Below are positions 36,329 through 45,749 of a stretch of 64,000 nucleotides of DNA, one piece after another. Position numbers and translations under genes: made by a program. Positions within the stretch are counted from its first letter, which is position 1. Every line of letters starts with the position of its first letter. Below the pieces are notes generated by a model. It made no database searches and was not told the DNA's origin. It saw only the letters and a program-made list of their open reading frames with translations. The stretch spans positions 1,612,001 through 1,676,000 of the forward strand of contig NZ_CP028092.1 of assembly GCF_005491705.1 (NCBI RefSeq), given 5' to 3'. Origin of the DNA: Pontibacter sp. SGAir0037. GTDB lineage: Bacteria > Bacteroidota > Bacteroidia > Cytophagales > Hymenobacteraceae.

Positions 36329-39178
36329 TTACTTTTTAATGACTTTCATATTGCCTGATTTCCCTTCCGAATCAACGTACTTAAGAATGAACAGACCAGA
36401 TTTGATGTCCATTCCTGTTAAGTCGAGTTCTAAACTTCTGTTTCCTGCGTTCAGTTCTTTTGCCTCTTTTCTATAAACAAGCTTACCGGACTGGTCATAT
36501 AGTGCCAGTTGCGTTATCTCGGCTTCCTGTCCGCTGAAATCGATCATGAGTCTGTCGCTGAAAGGATTTGGATAAGCAGCTACTTTCTCTGTAAAAGATG
36601 GGTTGAACTCTTCGGCTAAGGTAGCATTGGAAGTGCTGGAAGCAGTATAGATCAGGTCGATCGGGGAAAGTCTGTTCCCACCGATAGGTCTTTCCATGGC
36701 TCCGCCTGGCAGCTGCCAGCCTACGGCCAGGTGGTCTCCCCCGCCGCCTTCCACGTGCAGGGCCTCGATGTAGTAGCGCTTGCCAGCCTCCAGCCTGATC
36801 TTCCTCGACTGCTGAGAAGAGAACTTGTCCCACTCGCGGGCGCTGGTCCAGCTGCCGACAGAGGCAATCTTCTCCTTCTGAGACGGGCTCTCGGAGCTGC
36901 TCAGCCAAAGCTCGGCCATGTCGTCGCCGGAGATCCAGAAGGTGTAGTCGCCGGTGGCAGGTGCCGTGATGTAGCCGCTCAGGCGCTGGCCGTAGTTGTC
37001 GCCCACATTAGAAGGCGCCTCAAACGTATTGAGCGTAGAAGTAGCGTAAGGCGCTTTAGACACAGGAATGTCGCCGATGCCGCCGTGCACATCATCCCAC
37101 AACTCACGGGTAAGGCTGCCGTTGGTAGCAGGGGCTTCCGCCACATCAGCAGAGAACCTGTTCCCACCGATAGGTCTTTCCATGGCTCCGCTTGGCAGCT
37201 GCCAGCCTACGGCCAGGTGGTCTCCCCCGCCGCCTTCCACGTGCAGTGCCTCGATGTAGTAGCGCTTGCCGGCCTCCAGCCTGATCTTCCTCGACTGCTG
37301 AGAAGAGAACTTGTCCCACTCGCGGGTGCCGGTCCAGCTGCCGACAGAGGCAATCTTCTCCTTCTGAGACGGGCTCTCGGAGCTGCTCAGCCAAAGCTCG
37401 GCCATGTCGTCGCCGGAGATCCAGAAGGTGTATTCGCCGGTGGCAGGTGCCGTGATGTAGCCGCTCAGGCGCTGGCCGTAGTTATCGCCCACATTGGAAG
37501 GCGCCTCAAACGTGTTGAGCGTAGAAGTAGCATAAGGCTTTTTAGACACAGGAATATCGCCGATGCCGCCGTGCACATCATCCCAGAATTCACGGGTTAT
37601 AGCGCCGGTAATAGGCTGGCCGCTATTGCCTCCGTTGTTATTACCGTTACCGTTATTGCCGTTACCATTGCCATTATTATCGTTCTGCGATGGCTTATTG
37701 CTTATTGTAATACTTACAGCACTGGAAGTAGATGTCGCACCTTTATTATCAATTGCAGTCGCTGTCAGGTAGTAGCTACCCATTTTAGGCTTATCAATGG
37801 TAATAGCATAAGGGCTTTGAGTAGCTTCACCTAATTTGTTACCTGCATCAAAGAACTCTACCTTCGAAATAGAACCATCCGGATCGGAGGCATTGGCAGT
37901 TATTGTTAAAGCCTTTCCATGCTCATGCGTTGCGTTGGCAGCAGGAGAAGCAATGCTCACCGCCGGAGCCTTGTTTGCATTTGATTGCGAGGCAGGGCCA
38001 ATGGTTAAACCATTTCGCTGCACCTTCTGCAACCATGTATTGTACTCGTTAATTTCATCCTGCTTTGTTATTTTCCCTGGCAGGAACGTATTGTTAACAT
38101 CTTTTACAGTGCCATCCGGGAAATAATTAGACTCCACTCTGTAGTCTTTTCGCATTACCCCGATCACGTTGTCGCGCATCACATTGTTAAAGGTAGCTCC
38201 TGTTTTATAGTAGTCGTACCCATAGAGGCCATTGTTGTAGGTATTCATGGGTGTGCCATCATCGAAAAGGCCGGAGTTGATAGCGCGGTTGTTGTACACC
38301 TCGATGTTGTTTCCGGATGCAATACCATAGTTGTGCTGGCCGATGTTTACTGTATGGTTTTCATATACCTTCAAGTGGGCCGTCACCATCGACTTCGGAT
38401 CGCTTTTACCATCCTGCGGGGAGTCAGACAAAATACCGCCACCAGAGTAAACACTGGCAGTAGCAGGAATCGGATAAGCTCCTTTTAAGAAGTTGTTGTG
38501 AATACGGATAGGTGAATGAGGCGTGCCCCGCGAATTGTAGAGGTTGATGTTTTCCTCTACCAGCGAGTTGTTTGGCTCGTTAAATACCTCGTTCCAGGCA
38601 ATCTCTGCGTGAGGTACTTCGCCACGGAAGTTAAACTTAACAAAGTTGGAGATCTCCATACCTCCGTACACCCGTCCATCGATGTTCTTTGCCTTGTTGT
38701 AACGGATTTTGATGGTTTCAGACTCTGTTCCGTTACCGCTGTAGCGTACAGAAAGCGCTATACCTGCCGTACCTTCCATGTAACAGTTCTCTACCACTAC
38801 ATTTCTGAAATCATCAACAATCAAAAAGCGACGTGGCTTTTTGTAGCTTCTCCACGGTGTGGGAGGCAAGCCGTAGCCATTGGTGTTTCGAACAGTAATG
38901 TTCGCCCGGTAACTCCAGGATTTAATTAAATAACCAGCTCCGCGAATGTTGGAATTAATGATGGTTACAGGTTCAGAAGTTTTGATTTCGACGGCGGGCA
39001 CTTCTGAATCCCGTGATTCCCAGTTTCCGGTGTAGGTACCACCTTTCGTGATTACAAATGGTCCACTGTAGGACTGAGCACTAGTTTGAGATGAGATTAG
39101 TAATCCGACTACTACTGCAATAAGCATGGAAACGGCCCGGTTGCAGATGTTTTGTGTGTAGTTGTTGATTAACTCCAT
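36329..39178 (-). CDS. T9SS-secreted beta-helix protein with two PA14 domains
   Basis: A 949-residue exported protein. A signal peptide (MLIAVVVGLLISSQTSAQ) is followed by a right-handed beta-helix region (about 35-390, many N-rich short strands such as VYNNRAINSG). Next come an Ig-like module (about 405-495, SIASPAANATHEHGK), an Asn/Gly-rich linker, two PA14 domains (about 525-675 and 688-832), and a type A T9SS sorting domain (about 870-949: YPNPFSDR, LYDQSGKLVYR, GLFILKYVD, KVIKK). Beta-helix plus PA14 suggests a polysaccharide lyase or carbohydrate-binding surface protein. The PA14 copies are nearly identical at DNA level. Confidence 0.88.
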   Translation of the reverse strand: MELINNYTQNICNRAVSMLIAVVVGLLISSQTSAQSYSGPFVITKGGTYTGNWESRDSEVPAVEIKTSEPVTIINSNIRGAGYLIKSWSYRANITVRNTNGYGLPPTPWRSYKKPRRFLIVDDFRNVVVENCYMEGTAGIALSVRYSGNGTESETIKIRYNKAKNIDGRVYGGMEISNFVKFNFRGEVPHAEIAWNEVFNEPNNSLVEENINLYNSRGTPHSPIRIHNNFLKGAYPIPATASVYSGGGILSDSPQDGKSDPKSMVTAHLKVYENHTVNIGQHNYGIASGNNIEVYNNRAINSGLFDDGTPMNTYNNGLYGYDYYKTGATFNNVMRDNVIGVMRKDYRVESNYFPDGTVKDVNNTFLPGKITKQDEINEYNTWLQKVQRNGLTIGPASQSNANKAPAVSIASPAANATHEHGKALTITANASDPDGSISKVEFFDAGNKLGEATQSPYAITIDKPKMGSYYLTATAIDNKGATSTSSAVSITISNKPSQNDNNGNGNGNNGNGNNNGGNSGQPITGAITREFWDDVHGGIGDIPVSKKPYATSTLNTFEAPSNVGDNYGQRLSGYITAPATGEYTFWISGDDMAELWLSSSESPSQKEKIASVGSWTGTREWDKFSSQQSRKIRLEAGKRYYIEALHVEGGGGDHLAVGWQLPSGAMERPIGGNRFSADVAEAPATNGSLTRELWDDVHGGIGDIPVSKAPYATSTLNTFEAPSNVGDNYGQRLSGYITAPATGDYTFWISGDDMAELWLSSSESPSQKEKIASVGSWTSAREWDKFSSQQSRKIRLEAGKRYYIEALHVEGGGGDHLAVGWQLPGGAMERPIGGNRLSPIDLIYTASSTSNATLAEEFNPSFTEKVAAYPNPFSDRLMIDFSGQEAEITQLALYDQSGKLVYRKEAKELNAGNRSLELDLTGMDIKSGLFILKYVDSEGKSGNMKVIKK
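36674..37596. repeat. Tandem duplication encoding PA14 domains (486-bp period)
   Basis: The stretch 36674-37110 recurs at 37160-37596 with a period of 486 bases and only scattered substitutions. It is a recent in-frame duplication inside the T9SS cargo gene. The high identity also creates long spurious antisense open frames. Confidence 0.9.
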
Positions 39179-39851
39179 AAACGCTAGTTTAGTTGAAAAA
39201 ATACTTACTTGTTGTGACTTTTAGTATTAAAAATTTACCTATAGCAATTTTTTTAGTAATCAGCAAAAGAGATTAAACAAAAAAAGAACATTCGAAACAT
39301 TTATAGTACAATATGTAATTGTTTCAAATATAGAGGGAAAATTTTTAATTCTGCAAATAAAAAGTCTACCTGATGTGAAAATTTTTATATTAAAACATTT
39401 ATATATTACCATAAGGGGCACTAAAAAGGGCGCTACAATAGTGTTAAACCTGAATCGGTAATCTCAAATATTATAGTATATGACTAAAATTATATTAAAA
39501 ATATCATATACTAGATTTGATGTTTTGTGCTACTCCAAATACAACATTACCTGCTTTCTGACTTCAAAATTGCACCAAGTTTACCCCATCTTGTTTGCCC
39601 GGGAAGGATTAGTGAAGACTTTTTATACCAACATTAAGTATTAACTTATTGATTAGTAAAGTCTTTACGTATTAACCACATAAAAATTAAGTAAAAAATA
39701 TATGGTATTATTTATTTAAATACTTAGATTTGTTTGACTGAATAAAGCAATTATTTCTACTGTTAATGCAAATAGCTGTTTTATTGTATCATCGTCAGCC
39801 GGGCACAGTCCGGAAAATTCAACCTTTCAACACTTCTGAGGAAGTTTAGCC
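39179..39851. other. AT-rich divergent intergenic region
   Basis: About 670 bases of very AT-rich sequence between the T9SS cargo and STAS genes. No gene or repeat was recognised. It presumably holds both promoters and long leaders. Confidence 0.45.
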
Positions 39852-40211
39852 ATGAGTACCTTTAAAACAGAAAAGCAGAAAAACGGCCAAAAGCTACTAG
39901 TGCGTCTAATTGGAGAACTGGATGCCAACACGGCTGTAAAAGCACACCAAGAACTGGAAGGTGTGAACACCCTTTGTGACATTACCTCCCTTATCCTGGA
40001 TTGTGCAGCGTTAAGTTATATTTCTTCTGCCGGTATAGGTGTTTTACTTTCCCTGCAACTGCTCTGCAAGGAAAAAAATGTACAGCTCTCGCTCTGCCAC
40101 GTCCCTCCTCATATTTTAAATGTGCTCGAAATAATTGGCCTTGACAAGAAGATTCATGTGCTCCATACCGATGTAGAGCTTCATCACCTGCTGGAGAACA
40201 ACCCTTTGTAA
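39852..40211 (+). CDS. STAS-domain anti-sigma-factor antagonist-like protein
   Basis: A 119-residue STAS domain. The conserved loop and phospho-site region reads LDCAALSYISSAGIGVLLSL, with Ser residues at the position phosphorylated in SpoIIAA-type antagonists. LIGELDANTAVKAHQEL matches the first strand-helix. Such proteins bind anti-sigma kinases and release sigma factors. No anti-sigma kinase or sigma factor is adjacent here, but a GAF protein follows on the same strand after a large hairpin. Confidence 0.9.
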   Translation: MSTFKTEKQKNGQKLLVRLIGELDANTAVKAHQELEGVNTLCDITSLILDCAALSYISSAGIGVLLSLQLLCKEKNVQLSLCHVPPHILNVLEIIGLDKKIHVLHTDVELHHLLENNPL

Positions 40212-40263
40212 CAGCAGCTGAAGCAGCTGCAAAAGCACATCCCACCGGCCTGCCTGATAGCTG

Positions 40264-40328
40264 TACCGCCCAAAAAGTAAGGAAATAAGTTTTGTACCTG
40301 CGCTTATTTTATTACTTTTTGGGCGGTA
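40264..40328 (+). terminator. Large hairpin between STAS and GAF genes
   Basis: A 17-bp perfect stem (40264-40280 with 40312-40328) continues inward, after a two-base bulge on each side, into a further seven pairs (283-289 with 303-309 of the same kilobase). The T5 run lies within the 3' arm. It may be a terminator or an attenuator; the inverted arms could also be a mobile-element remnant. Confidence 0.55.
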
Positions 40329-40381
40329 TGCCGTTTTATGCTACTAAAAAGGATTTGTTCACAGAAAATAAATAAAGCTTT

Positions 40382-40873
40382 ATGCCCTCAGTAACCTCTA
40401 TTCTGGAAGACCTGCAACAAAGGCTGGCAGAGCCTAACTGGCAGGAACTGCTGCTCGAAATTATTGCCGCCTTCGACTGCTCCACCGGCACCATCCATAC
40501 CCTGGATAAAAACTCCAACCTGCTCCTGTTGCAGGCACAGCAAGGTATACCAGCCTTCCTGCTCCCTAAAATGGAACAGATCCCGATTGGGAAAGGCATG
40601 GCAGGAATAGCGGCAGAACGGAAGCAGCCTGTCGAAATGTGTAACCTGCAGACAGATGAATCCGGAGTGGCACGTCCGGCAGCCAGAGAAACGAAAGTGG
40701 AAGGCTCTATTGCCGTTCCGATGCTTTTAGAAGGCGAATTGTATGGCACACTTGGAGTCGCCAAACCTGTTCCCTATGATTTCACAGAAGAAGAATCGGA
40801 TAACCTGCTTCAGATCGGTGCCGAAATCAGCCGAATTTTAAAATCAAATGCACCCAAGCACCTTAATTCCTGA
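40382..40873 (+). CDS. GAF-domain protein
   Basis: A 163-residue single GAF domain protein. Typical features are LLEIIAAFDCSTGTIHTLD, the turn QIPIGKGMAGIAAERKQPV and SIAVPMLLEGELYGTLGVAKPVPYDFTEEE, ending in the C-terminal helix. GAF domains bind small ligands such as cyclic nucleotides or sense redox state. No output domain is present, so it probably acts through a partner. It is 20 bases upstream of the amidohydrolase gene, likely co-transcribed. Confidence 0.88.
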   Translation: MPSVTSILEDLQQRLAEPNWQELLLEIIAAFDCSTGTIHTLDKNSNLLLLQAQQGIPAFLLPKMEQIPIGKGMAGIAAERKQPVEMCNLQTDESGVARPAARETKVEGSIAVPMLLEGELYGTLGVAKPVPYDFTEEESDNLLQIGAEISRILKSNAPKHLNS

Positions 40874-40893
40874 ACTTAAACCTTTACGCCTAC

Positions 40894-42342
40894 ATGCGCT
40901 ACTCCCTCCTGATTGCCAATGCCTCTGTTATTGACGGAAGCGGGGCAACACCTTATACAGCCCATGTGCTGCTGCAAGGCGACACCATTGCGCTAATTGA
41001 TAAAAGCCTTTCTACTGAACACCAGGCAGAAAGAACCATTGACGCCAGCGGGCTGGTGCTGACCCCCGGTTTTATAGATGCCCATGCCCACGGTGAACCC
41101 CTGGAAGAACCGGCTTTCCATAATTTTCTGGCCATGGGCATTACAACCATTTGCCTCGGCCAGGACGGCTTTAGCCCCGAACACGAAGATGTGCGGGGCT
41201 GGATGGAGCAGGTGGATGCTGTAAAACCAGGCGTGAACATAGCGATGTTCGCCGGCCATAATACCATTCGCATGCTTTCAGGTACACAGTATGCGCCTGT
41301 GCCTTCGGAAGAAAACTTTCAAGCGATGGAGCGGCTACTCGAAGATGCGCTGGATGCCGGCTGCTTTGGCTTAACCACCGGCCTGGAGTATAACCCGGGT
41401 TATTATGCAGCGCAGGCAGAACTGGACAGGCTGGCACAAACGGTTGGCCGGAAAGGCGGACTTATTATGAGCCACATGCGCAGCGAACACAACGACCATA
41501 TCGCCCCGGCTATCGAGGAACTGCTTTCGCAGGGGCAATATTGCCCTGTGCAGGTATCTCATATTAAAGTAGTATATGGCAAAGGCCGGAAAAGAGCAGA
41601 GGAAATTCTGGCACAGCTAAGCGAGGCAAGGGCACGTGGCATACAGGTAACCGCAGACTTTTACCCCTATTACGCCAGCTATACCAGCATCGAGATTCTT
41701 TTCCCGGAATGGGCCAAGAAGCCCTTCGATTACGAGGCAGTAAAGCAGCAGCGTGGTGCAGAACTACTGGATTTTCTGCGTAACAAGATCATCCAGCGAA
41801 ACGGGCCGGAAGCCACACTCATTGGCTCTGGTCCGTTTAAGGGAAAGAACCTGGCTCAGATTGCCGAAGAACGTAACAAGCCTTTTGAAGAAGTACTGAT
41901 GCACGACATCGGGCCCTACGGAGCTTTCGGTGCTTATTTTATCATGGACGAGGTGCTGCAGGAAACCCTGATCCAGGACCCATACATTATGCTTTGCACC
42001 GATGGCAGCCCCGGCATGAACCACCCCAGAAGTTTCGGTGCCTTTGCAAAAATGCTGGAGACATACGTTACCAGAAAGCAGCATTTCCCACTGGAAGAGG
42101 CCGTGCGTAAAATGACAGGCTTTACCGCCGAAACCATTGGTCTAGCAGACAGAGGCTTCGTGCGGGAAGGCTACAAGGCCGACCTGCTCCTCTTTAACCC
42201 GGAGGAAGTAAAAGAGAACACCACCTATATTCAGACAAACCAGCTGGCTACCGGCTTCCGGTATGTGCTTCTGAATGGCGAGCTGGTAAAAGAGAACGAA
42301 CAGATACGCGAGAGCCGTGCCGGGAGAATGCTGAGGAAGTAA
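40894..42342 (+). CDS. N-acyl-D-amino-acid deacylase/D-aminoacylase-type amidohydrolase
   Basis: A 482-residue amidohydrolase-superfamily metalloenzyme. The first metal site HAHGEP follows FIDAHAHG; later ligands appear in SHMRSEH and QVSHIKVV, and the catalytic Asp in LCTDGSPG. These, with the N- and C-terminal beta domain (VDGSGATPY and LLNGELVKE), match the D-aminoacylase group, which hydrolyses N-acyl-D-amino acids. No signal peptide, so cytoplasmic. It may recycle D-amino acid derivatives; related enzymes act on other amides, so the substrate is not certain. Confidence 0.87.
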   Translation: MRYSLLIANASVIDGSGATPYTAHVLLQGDTIALIDKSLSTEHQAERTIDASGLVLTPGFIDAHAHGEPLEEPAFHNFLAMGITTICLGQDGFSPEHEDVRGWMEQVDAVKPGVNIAMFAGHNTIRMLSGTQYAPVPSEENFQAMERLLEDALDAGCFGLTTGLEYNPGYYAAQAELDRLAQTVGRKGGLIMSHMRSEHNDHIAPAIEELLSQGQYCPVQVSHIKVVYGKGRKRAEEILAQLSEARARGIQVTADFYPYYASYTSIEILFPEWAKKPFDYEAVKQQRGAELLDFLRNKIIQRNGPEATLIGSGPFKGKNLAQIAEERNKPFEEVLMHDIGPYGAFGAYFIMDEVLQETLIQDPYIMLCTDGSPGMNHPRSFGAFAKMLETYVTRKQHFPLEEAVRKMTGFTAETIGLADRGFVREGYKADLLLFNPEEVKENTTYIQTNQLATGFRYVLLNGELVKENEQIRESRAGRMLRK

Positions 42343-42346
42343 CTTA

Positions 42347-42393
42347 CATTTCACCTGCTCCACTGCCATACAGGTAGCGGAGCAGGTGAAATG
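42347..42393. terminator. Hairpin between convergent genes
   Basis: CATTTCACCTGCTCC (42347-42361) pairs perfectly with 42379-42393, and an inner CTGCC/GGTAG stem extends it. There is no clear T tract. It separates the amidohydrolase from the fucosidase. Confidence 0.65.
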
Positions 42394-42404
42394 AAGGTTT
42401 ATTT

Positions 42405-43784
42405 TTACCTGCCATGCTCGACCTTGAATACCCAGGCATAGTTGCAGGGCATGTTGCCGGGATGTATTGCCGGTGGCGTAATTGTAAGCGTGTTGTTTCT
42501 ATAGGCAGCTTTCACCTTTACTTCAGTGCCTAACATACGAACACGACCTCCTTTGCCAATACCTTTAATGGTGAATGGTTTTTCCGGCCATTTTGTACAG
42601 ATAACATATACATCGTCTCCTTTAAGGGTATAAAAAATTGTTTGCCCATTGCTTTCGTGCGGTCTCTTTTCCCAGGCAGACGTGCCGTATATAGCTTCTC
42701 CGTTTACCTGTAGCCACTCCCCGATATCCAGCAGCCGCTCCTGCATAATAACAGGTATCAGTCCGTCGGCTTTAGGACCGATGTTCAGCAGCAGATTGCC
42801 TCCGTTGCTTACTTTTTCAATCAGCAGATCAACCAGCTGCTTGGAAGTATAATAGTGGTCGGTAGTTTCGAAACGGTTATAGCCATAGGAGGTGCCAATG
42901 CCCCTGCTCTCTTCCCAGGGATGCGCTGCTGCTGCCCCTATTCCTTCCTGGTTGTGCACCAGGTTATACTCGGTGGTATAGTAATCGCCATGCTTGCTGC
43001 GGGTCTCACTTCCCCACCTGTCGTTTGCCACCACTGTTTCTTTAACAGGAGATTCGTTGTAGAGCCAGGCCAGAAAAGCTTCGCTCTTCAGTTTGTCGCT
43101 GGTATAGTCCCATTCTCCATCTGAGAAAATTACCTCTGGCCTGTAACGTGTTACCAGGTCTTTCATCTGGGGGAGCATGTGCTGATCGACCCACTGGTCT
43201 AAAGTAGCCTCCGTATACAGCGGGTGGCTCCACTCCAGCAGAGAATAATAAAAGCCCATGCGCAGTCCCTGCTTTCTTACTGCTTCTGTTAACTCTCCCG
43301 CCAGGTCGCGGTGCGGGCCTATGGCTACGCTATTCCAGCGAGGGCTTTGCGCACTTGGCCAAAGGCAAAAGCCGTCGTGGTGTTTGGAAGTCAGGACTAC
43401 ATACTTCGCCCCTGACTTTCGAAAGAGTTCTGCCCATTTATCCGGGTTGAAATGTTCGGCCTTGAACATCGGAGCGAAATCCTGGTACGTAAAGTTTTCG
43501 CCAAAATGCCTGGTATGGTGCTTCAGGAACAGCTCGTTTTTTTGCAGTAACCTGTTTTCGTAATGTTCCGCATATTTTTCGTACACCCCTTCCACCTCAT
43601 CAACAGGAGCATAAGCCGGCACCGCATAAGGTCCCCAATGAATAAAAATGCCGAATTTAGCGTCCTTCCACCAAGCAGGAGTTTCCCGTTGATCCAGCGA
43701 CTCCCATTCAGGGGCATACTGCTGAGATGCAGCTTTTAAAGCAGCTAGCACTAAAAACATAGCCATACATAGTTTTCTTTTCAT
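42405..43784 (-). CDS. Alpha-L-fucosidase (GH29)
   Basis: The ATG at 43784 starts a signal peptide (MKRKLCMAMFLVLAALKAASQ), leaving about 459 residues; an upstream ATG at 43817 is less likely. GH29 landmarks are WWKDAKFGIFIHWGPYAVPAY near the N terminus, TSKHHDGFCLWPS, FYYSLLEWSHP and EVIFSDGEWDY with the nucleophile Asp. A C-terminal beta domain follows. The enzyme releases alpha-L-fucose from glycans, probably in the periplasm or at the cell surface. No transporter or susC/D pair is adjacent. Confidence 0.92.
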   Translation of the reverse strand: MKRKLCMAMFLVLAALKAASQQYAPEWESLDQRETPAWWKDAKFGIFIHWGPYAVPAYAPVDEVEGVYEKYAEHYENRLLQKNELFLKHHTRHFGENFTYQDFAPMFKAEHFNPDKWAELFRKSGAKYVVLTSKHHDGFCLWPSAQSPRWNSVAIGPHRDLAGELTEAVRKQGLRMGFYYSLLEWSHPLYTEATLDQWVDQHMLPQMKDLVTRYRPEVIFSDGEWDYTSDKLKSEAFLAWLYNESPVKETVVANDRWGSETRSKHGDYYTTEYNLVHNQEGIGAAAAHPWEESRGIGTSYGYNRFETTDHYYTSKQLVDLLIEKVSNGGNLLLNIGPKADGLIPVIMQERLLDIGEWLQVNGEAIYGTSAWEKRPHESNGQTIFYTLKGDDVYVICTKWPEKPFTIKGIGKGGRVRMLGTEVKVKAAYRNNTLTITPPAIHPGNMPCNYAWVFKVEHGR

Positions 43785-43904
43785 GAGCAGGTAAGTTTGA
43801 GCCGGAAACGGGGCCACCGGAATATTACCTTAAGTTAAAAAGAAGTATTTGCGAGTCAAATAAAAGAGAACTGATATAGCTGATTAAATGGCCGCCGCAG
43901 GTCA

Positions 43905-44465
43905 TCAAAACCCGTTCACCTCCACCACTGCCCCGGCAGGCAGGTTGTTTAAAGTATACTCCCCCACCCTTACACGCACCAGGCGTAAGGTCGGGAAACC
44001 CACGGCAGCTGTCATTTTCCGTACCTGCCGGAATTTACCTTCCGTTACCGTTAAGGAGATCCAGCTGGTGGGGCCGTGGCGATCATCCCGGATTTTGCGG
44101 CTTCGTTCGGCGAAACCGGGGTCTGTTAACAGCCTGGCGGCCTTGCATGGAACAGTAGTATAGCGCTTACTGCCGACGCCTATTTCCACACCCTGCTGCA
44201 ACCGGGCAATCGCTTCATCGTGTATCTGGCCATCCACCTGGGCATAATACTCTTTTTCAATTTTTTTGCTGCGGACGTGCTCGCTCATTTTCCCGTCAGT
44301 GGTCAGCAGCAACAGGCCCTCGCTGTCTTCGTCGAGGCGGCCAATAGCCATGGTGCCTTCCGGGAAGTCATACAGCTCTCCTAAAAGTTTTTTCTTTTTA
44401 TTATCGCAAACAAACTGGCTGATATACCCATAGGGTTTATGCAGGAGAAAATGCCTATGCACCAT
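43905..44465 (-). CDS. RsuA/RluE-family pseudouridine synthase
   Basis: The ATG at 44465 (MVHRHFLLHKPYGYIS) gives 186 residues. Motif KPYGY, the catalytic Asp in GRLDEDSEGLLLLTTDG and EGKFRQVRKMTAAVGFPTLRLVRVRVG are diagnostic of the RsuA/RluB/E/F group acting on rRNA. The usual N-terminal S4 RNA-binding domain is absent, as in RluE. Upstream extension to 44507 is possible but does not look coding. Cytoplasmic; target uridine unknown. Confidence 0.92.
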   Translation of the reverse strand: MVHRHFLLHKPYGYISQFVCDNKKKKLLGELYDFPEGTMAIGRLDEDSEGLLLLTTDGKMSEHVRSKKIEKEYYAQVDGQIHDEAIARLQQGVEIGVGSKRYTTVPCKAARLLTDPGFAERSRKIRDDRHGPTSWISLTVTEGKFRQVRKMTAAVGFPTLRLVRVRVGEYTLNNLPAGAVVEVNGF

Positions 44466-44587
44466 CAGGAAAATAATCGTAATTTTAATTGCTCTGTTTC
44501 GCCGCAAAGGTAGCCAACTTTCCGGTTTATCTTACATGCAGGCAAAACAGCTAATGCACATTGCGCACGCCTAATACAAACAACCCT

Positions 44588-44917
44588 ATGGAGCAGCAAG
44601 GAAGCTGGACAAAAACAGAAGACAATTACATGGATTTTGAATCGTCGGTCCTGCAACGTTTATACGAAACCGTTACCGACAGATACCACCAGGTATACAA
44701 CAGCTACCTCGATGTTTACGACGACGATGAGGCGTACTATAAAGCAAAGGAAGAAGGCTACGAAATGGTAACCGACTATAAAACCATTAACGGCAGAGAA
44801 GAATTCGCCACTACCTACCTGACACCAGCTTATGTGCTGGACATCTGGTACGAGGTGGATGAACTAACCGGCAAAAGAGACTATACGAAAGGCTTTGCCA
44901 GGGTCAGCAGCAGGTAG
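44588..44917 (+). CDS. Small acidic protein, unknown
   Basis: The ATG at 44588 gives 109 residues (MEQQGSWTKTEDNYMDFESS), rich in Tyr and acidic residues (YDDDEAYYKAKEEGYEMV). No recognised family or signal peptide. It is divergent from the pseudouridine synthase and convergent with the next minus-strand gene. An in-frame start at 44561 is less plausible because it lies closer to the divergent gene. Confidence 0.6.
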   Translation: MEQQGSWTKTEDNYMDFESSVLQRLYETVTDRYHQVYNSYLDVYDDDEAYYKAKEEGYEMVTDYKTINGREEFATTYLTPAYVLDIWYEVDELTGKRDYTKGFARVSSR

Positions 44918-44929
44918 CGCCTGCTGCCC

Positions 44930-45295
44930 TTACAGTGTAATTAGTTTTTCGCGTACCTTAAATGATTTTGTTTTTGCAGCAGAAAAAATTACGATAAAAC
45001 GTATCTGGTGTCCGCTTTGGTTCTGAAGCACCTCCAAAGCCGATTTAAAACTGTCTAAAGCTGTTGTAAAAGCATTCTCGTGAGAGGCAGCATGGTAGTT
45101 CTGGTAGGTCACTTCATCTGCCCTGTTGATTTCCCTTACATAAGAGATTACCTCATGTTCAAGTACATGGCTTGCTTCATTCAAATAAATCACCTTATAA
45201 CCTTTACTGCAAAGATCTTCCGAAGCTGCAAAAGCGGCTTCAAAATCAGCAAATCCGGTAATAACATAACCACTCCTCAAGTCAACAGTTTTCAT
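44930..45295 (-). CDS. Small protein, unknown
   Basis: A 121-residue soluble protein with an alternating strand/helix pattern (VITGFADFEAAFAASEDLCSKG, then KVIYLNEASHVLEHEVI). No family recognised. It begins a divergent region before the cupin gene and ends 12 bases from the preceding convergent gene. Confidence 0.6.
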   Translation of the reverse strand: MKTVDLRSGYVITGFADFEAAFAASEDLCSKGYKVIYLNEASHVLEHEVISYVREINRADEVTYQNYHAASHENAFTTALDSFKSALEVLQNQSGHQIRFIVIFSAAKTKSFKVREKLITL

Positions 45296-45722
45296 ATTCG
45301 ATATTGTATTTTATAAAAGCGCAGCATGAAAGCAGGAGTATATCCTTAAATAGGTCTTCTGCTATGTATAATTTAAAAGTTTAATTTATTCTTTATATTT
45401 CAACATACATAATTTTAACTCATTAAGTGCCGCACAAGTATGAAAGTCGTGGTTTAATTTTATAATTGGGCATAAATACGGAGTAAACACCTGTTGTTAG
45501 CTGTTGTAATTACTTAACTGTCAGAAATGTACCTGAACCACATGATGCTTCCGCAGCTATAAAACCTAAGTGAAGGAAAGGGCACCCCTGCAATTGCCCT
45601 GCGGCAGGTAAAACAGTTTAATAGCTGAGCAGCAGCATTTGAAACAAAAAAGCTACCTTTCGGGGTACAAGCAGAATAGTTTTAAATGTTGTACAGCAAG
45701 CAGGCCTTTGCATAGGTCCTGC
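45296..45722. other. Divergent intergenic region
   Basis: About 430 AT-rich bases before the cupin gene. No hairpin, repeat or RNA gene was recognised. The cupin open frame extends back to 45639, but the early part does not look coding. Confidence 0.4.
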
Positions 45723-45749
45723 ATGCCAAACCGAAAGAACAGACAATTT

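Noticed and set aside
36731-37834. A 367-codon plus-strand open frame
   Set aside because: It is antisense to the T9SS cargo gene and exists because the PA14 duplication keeps a GC-rich frame open twice; the amino acid pattern is not protein-like.
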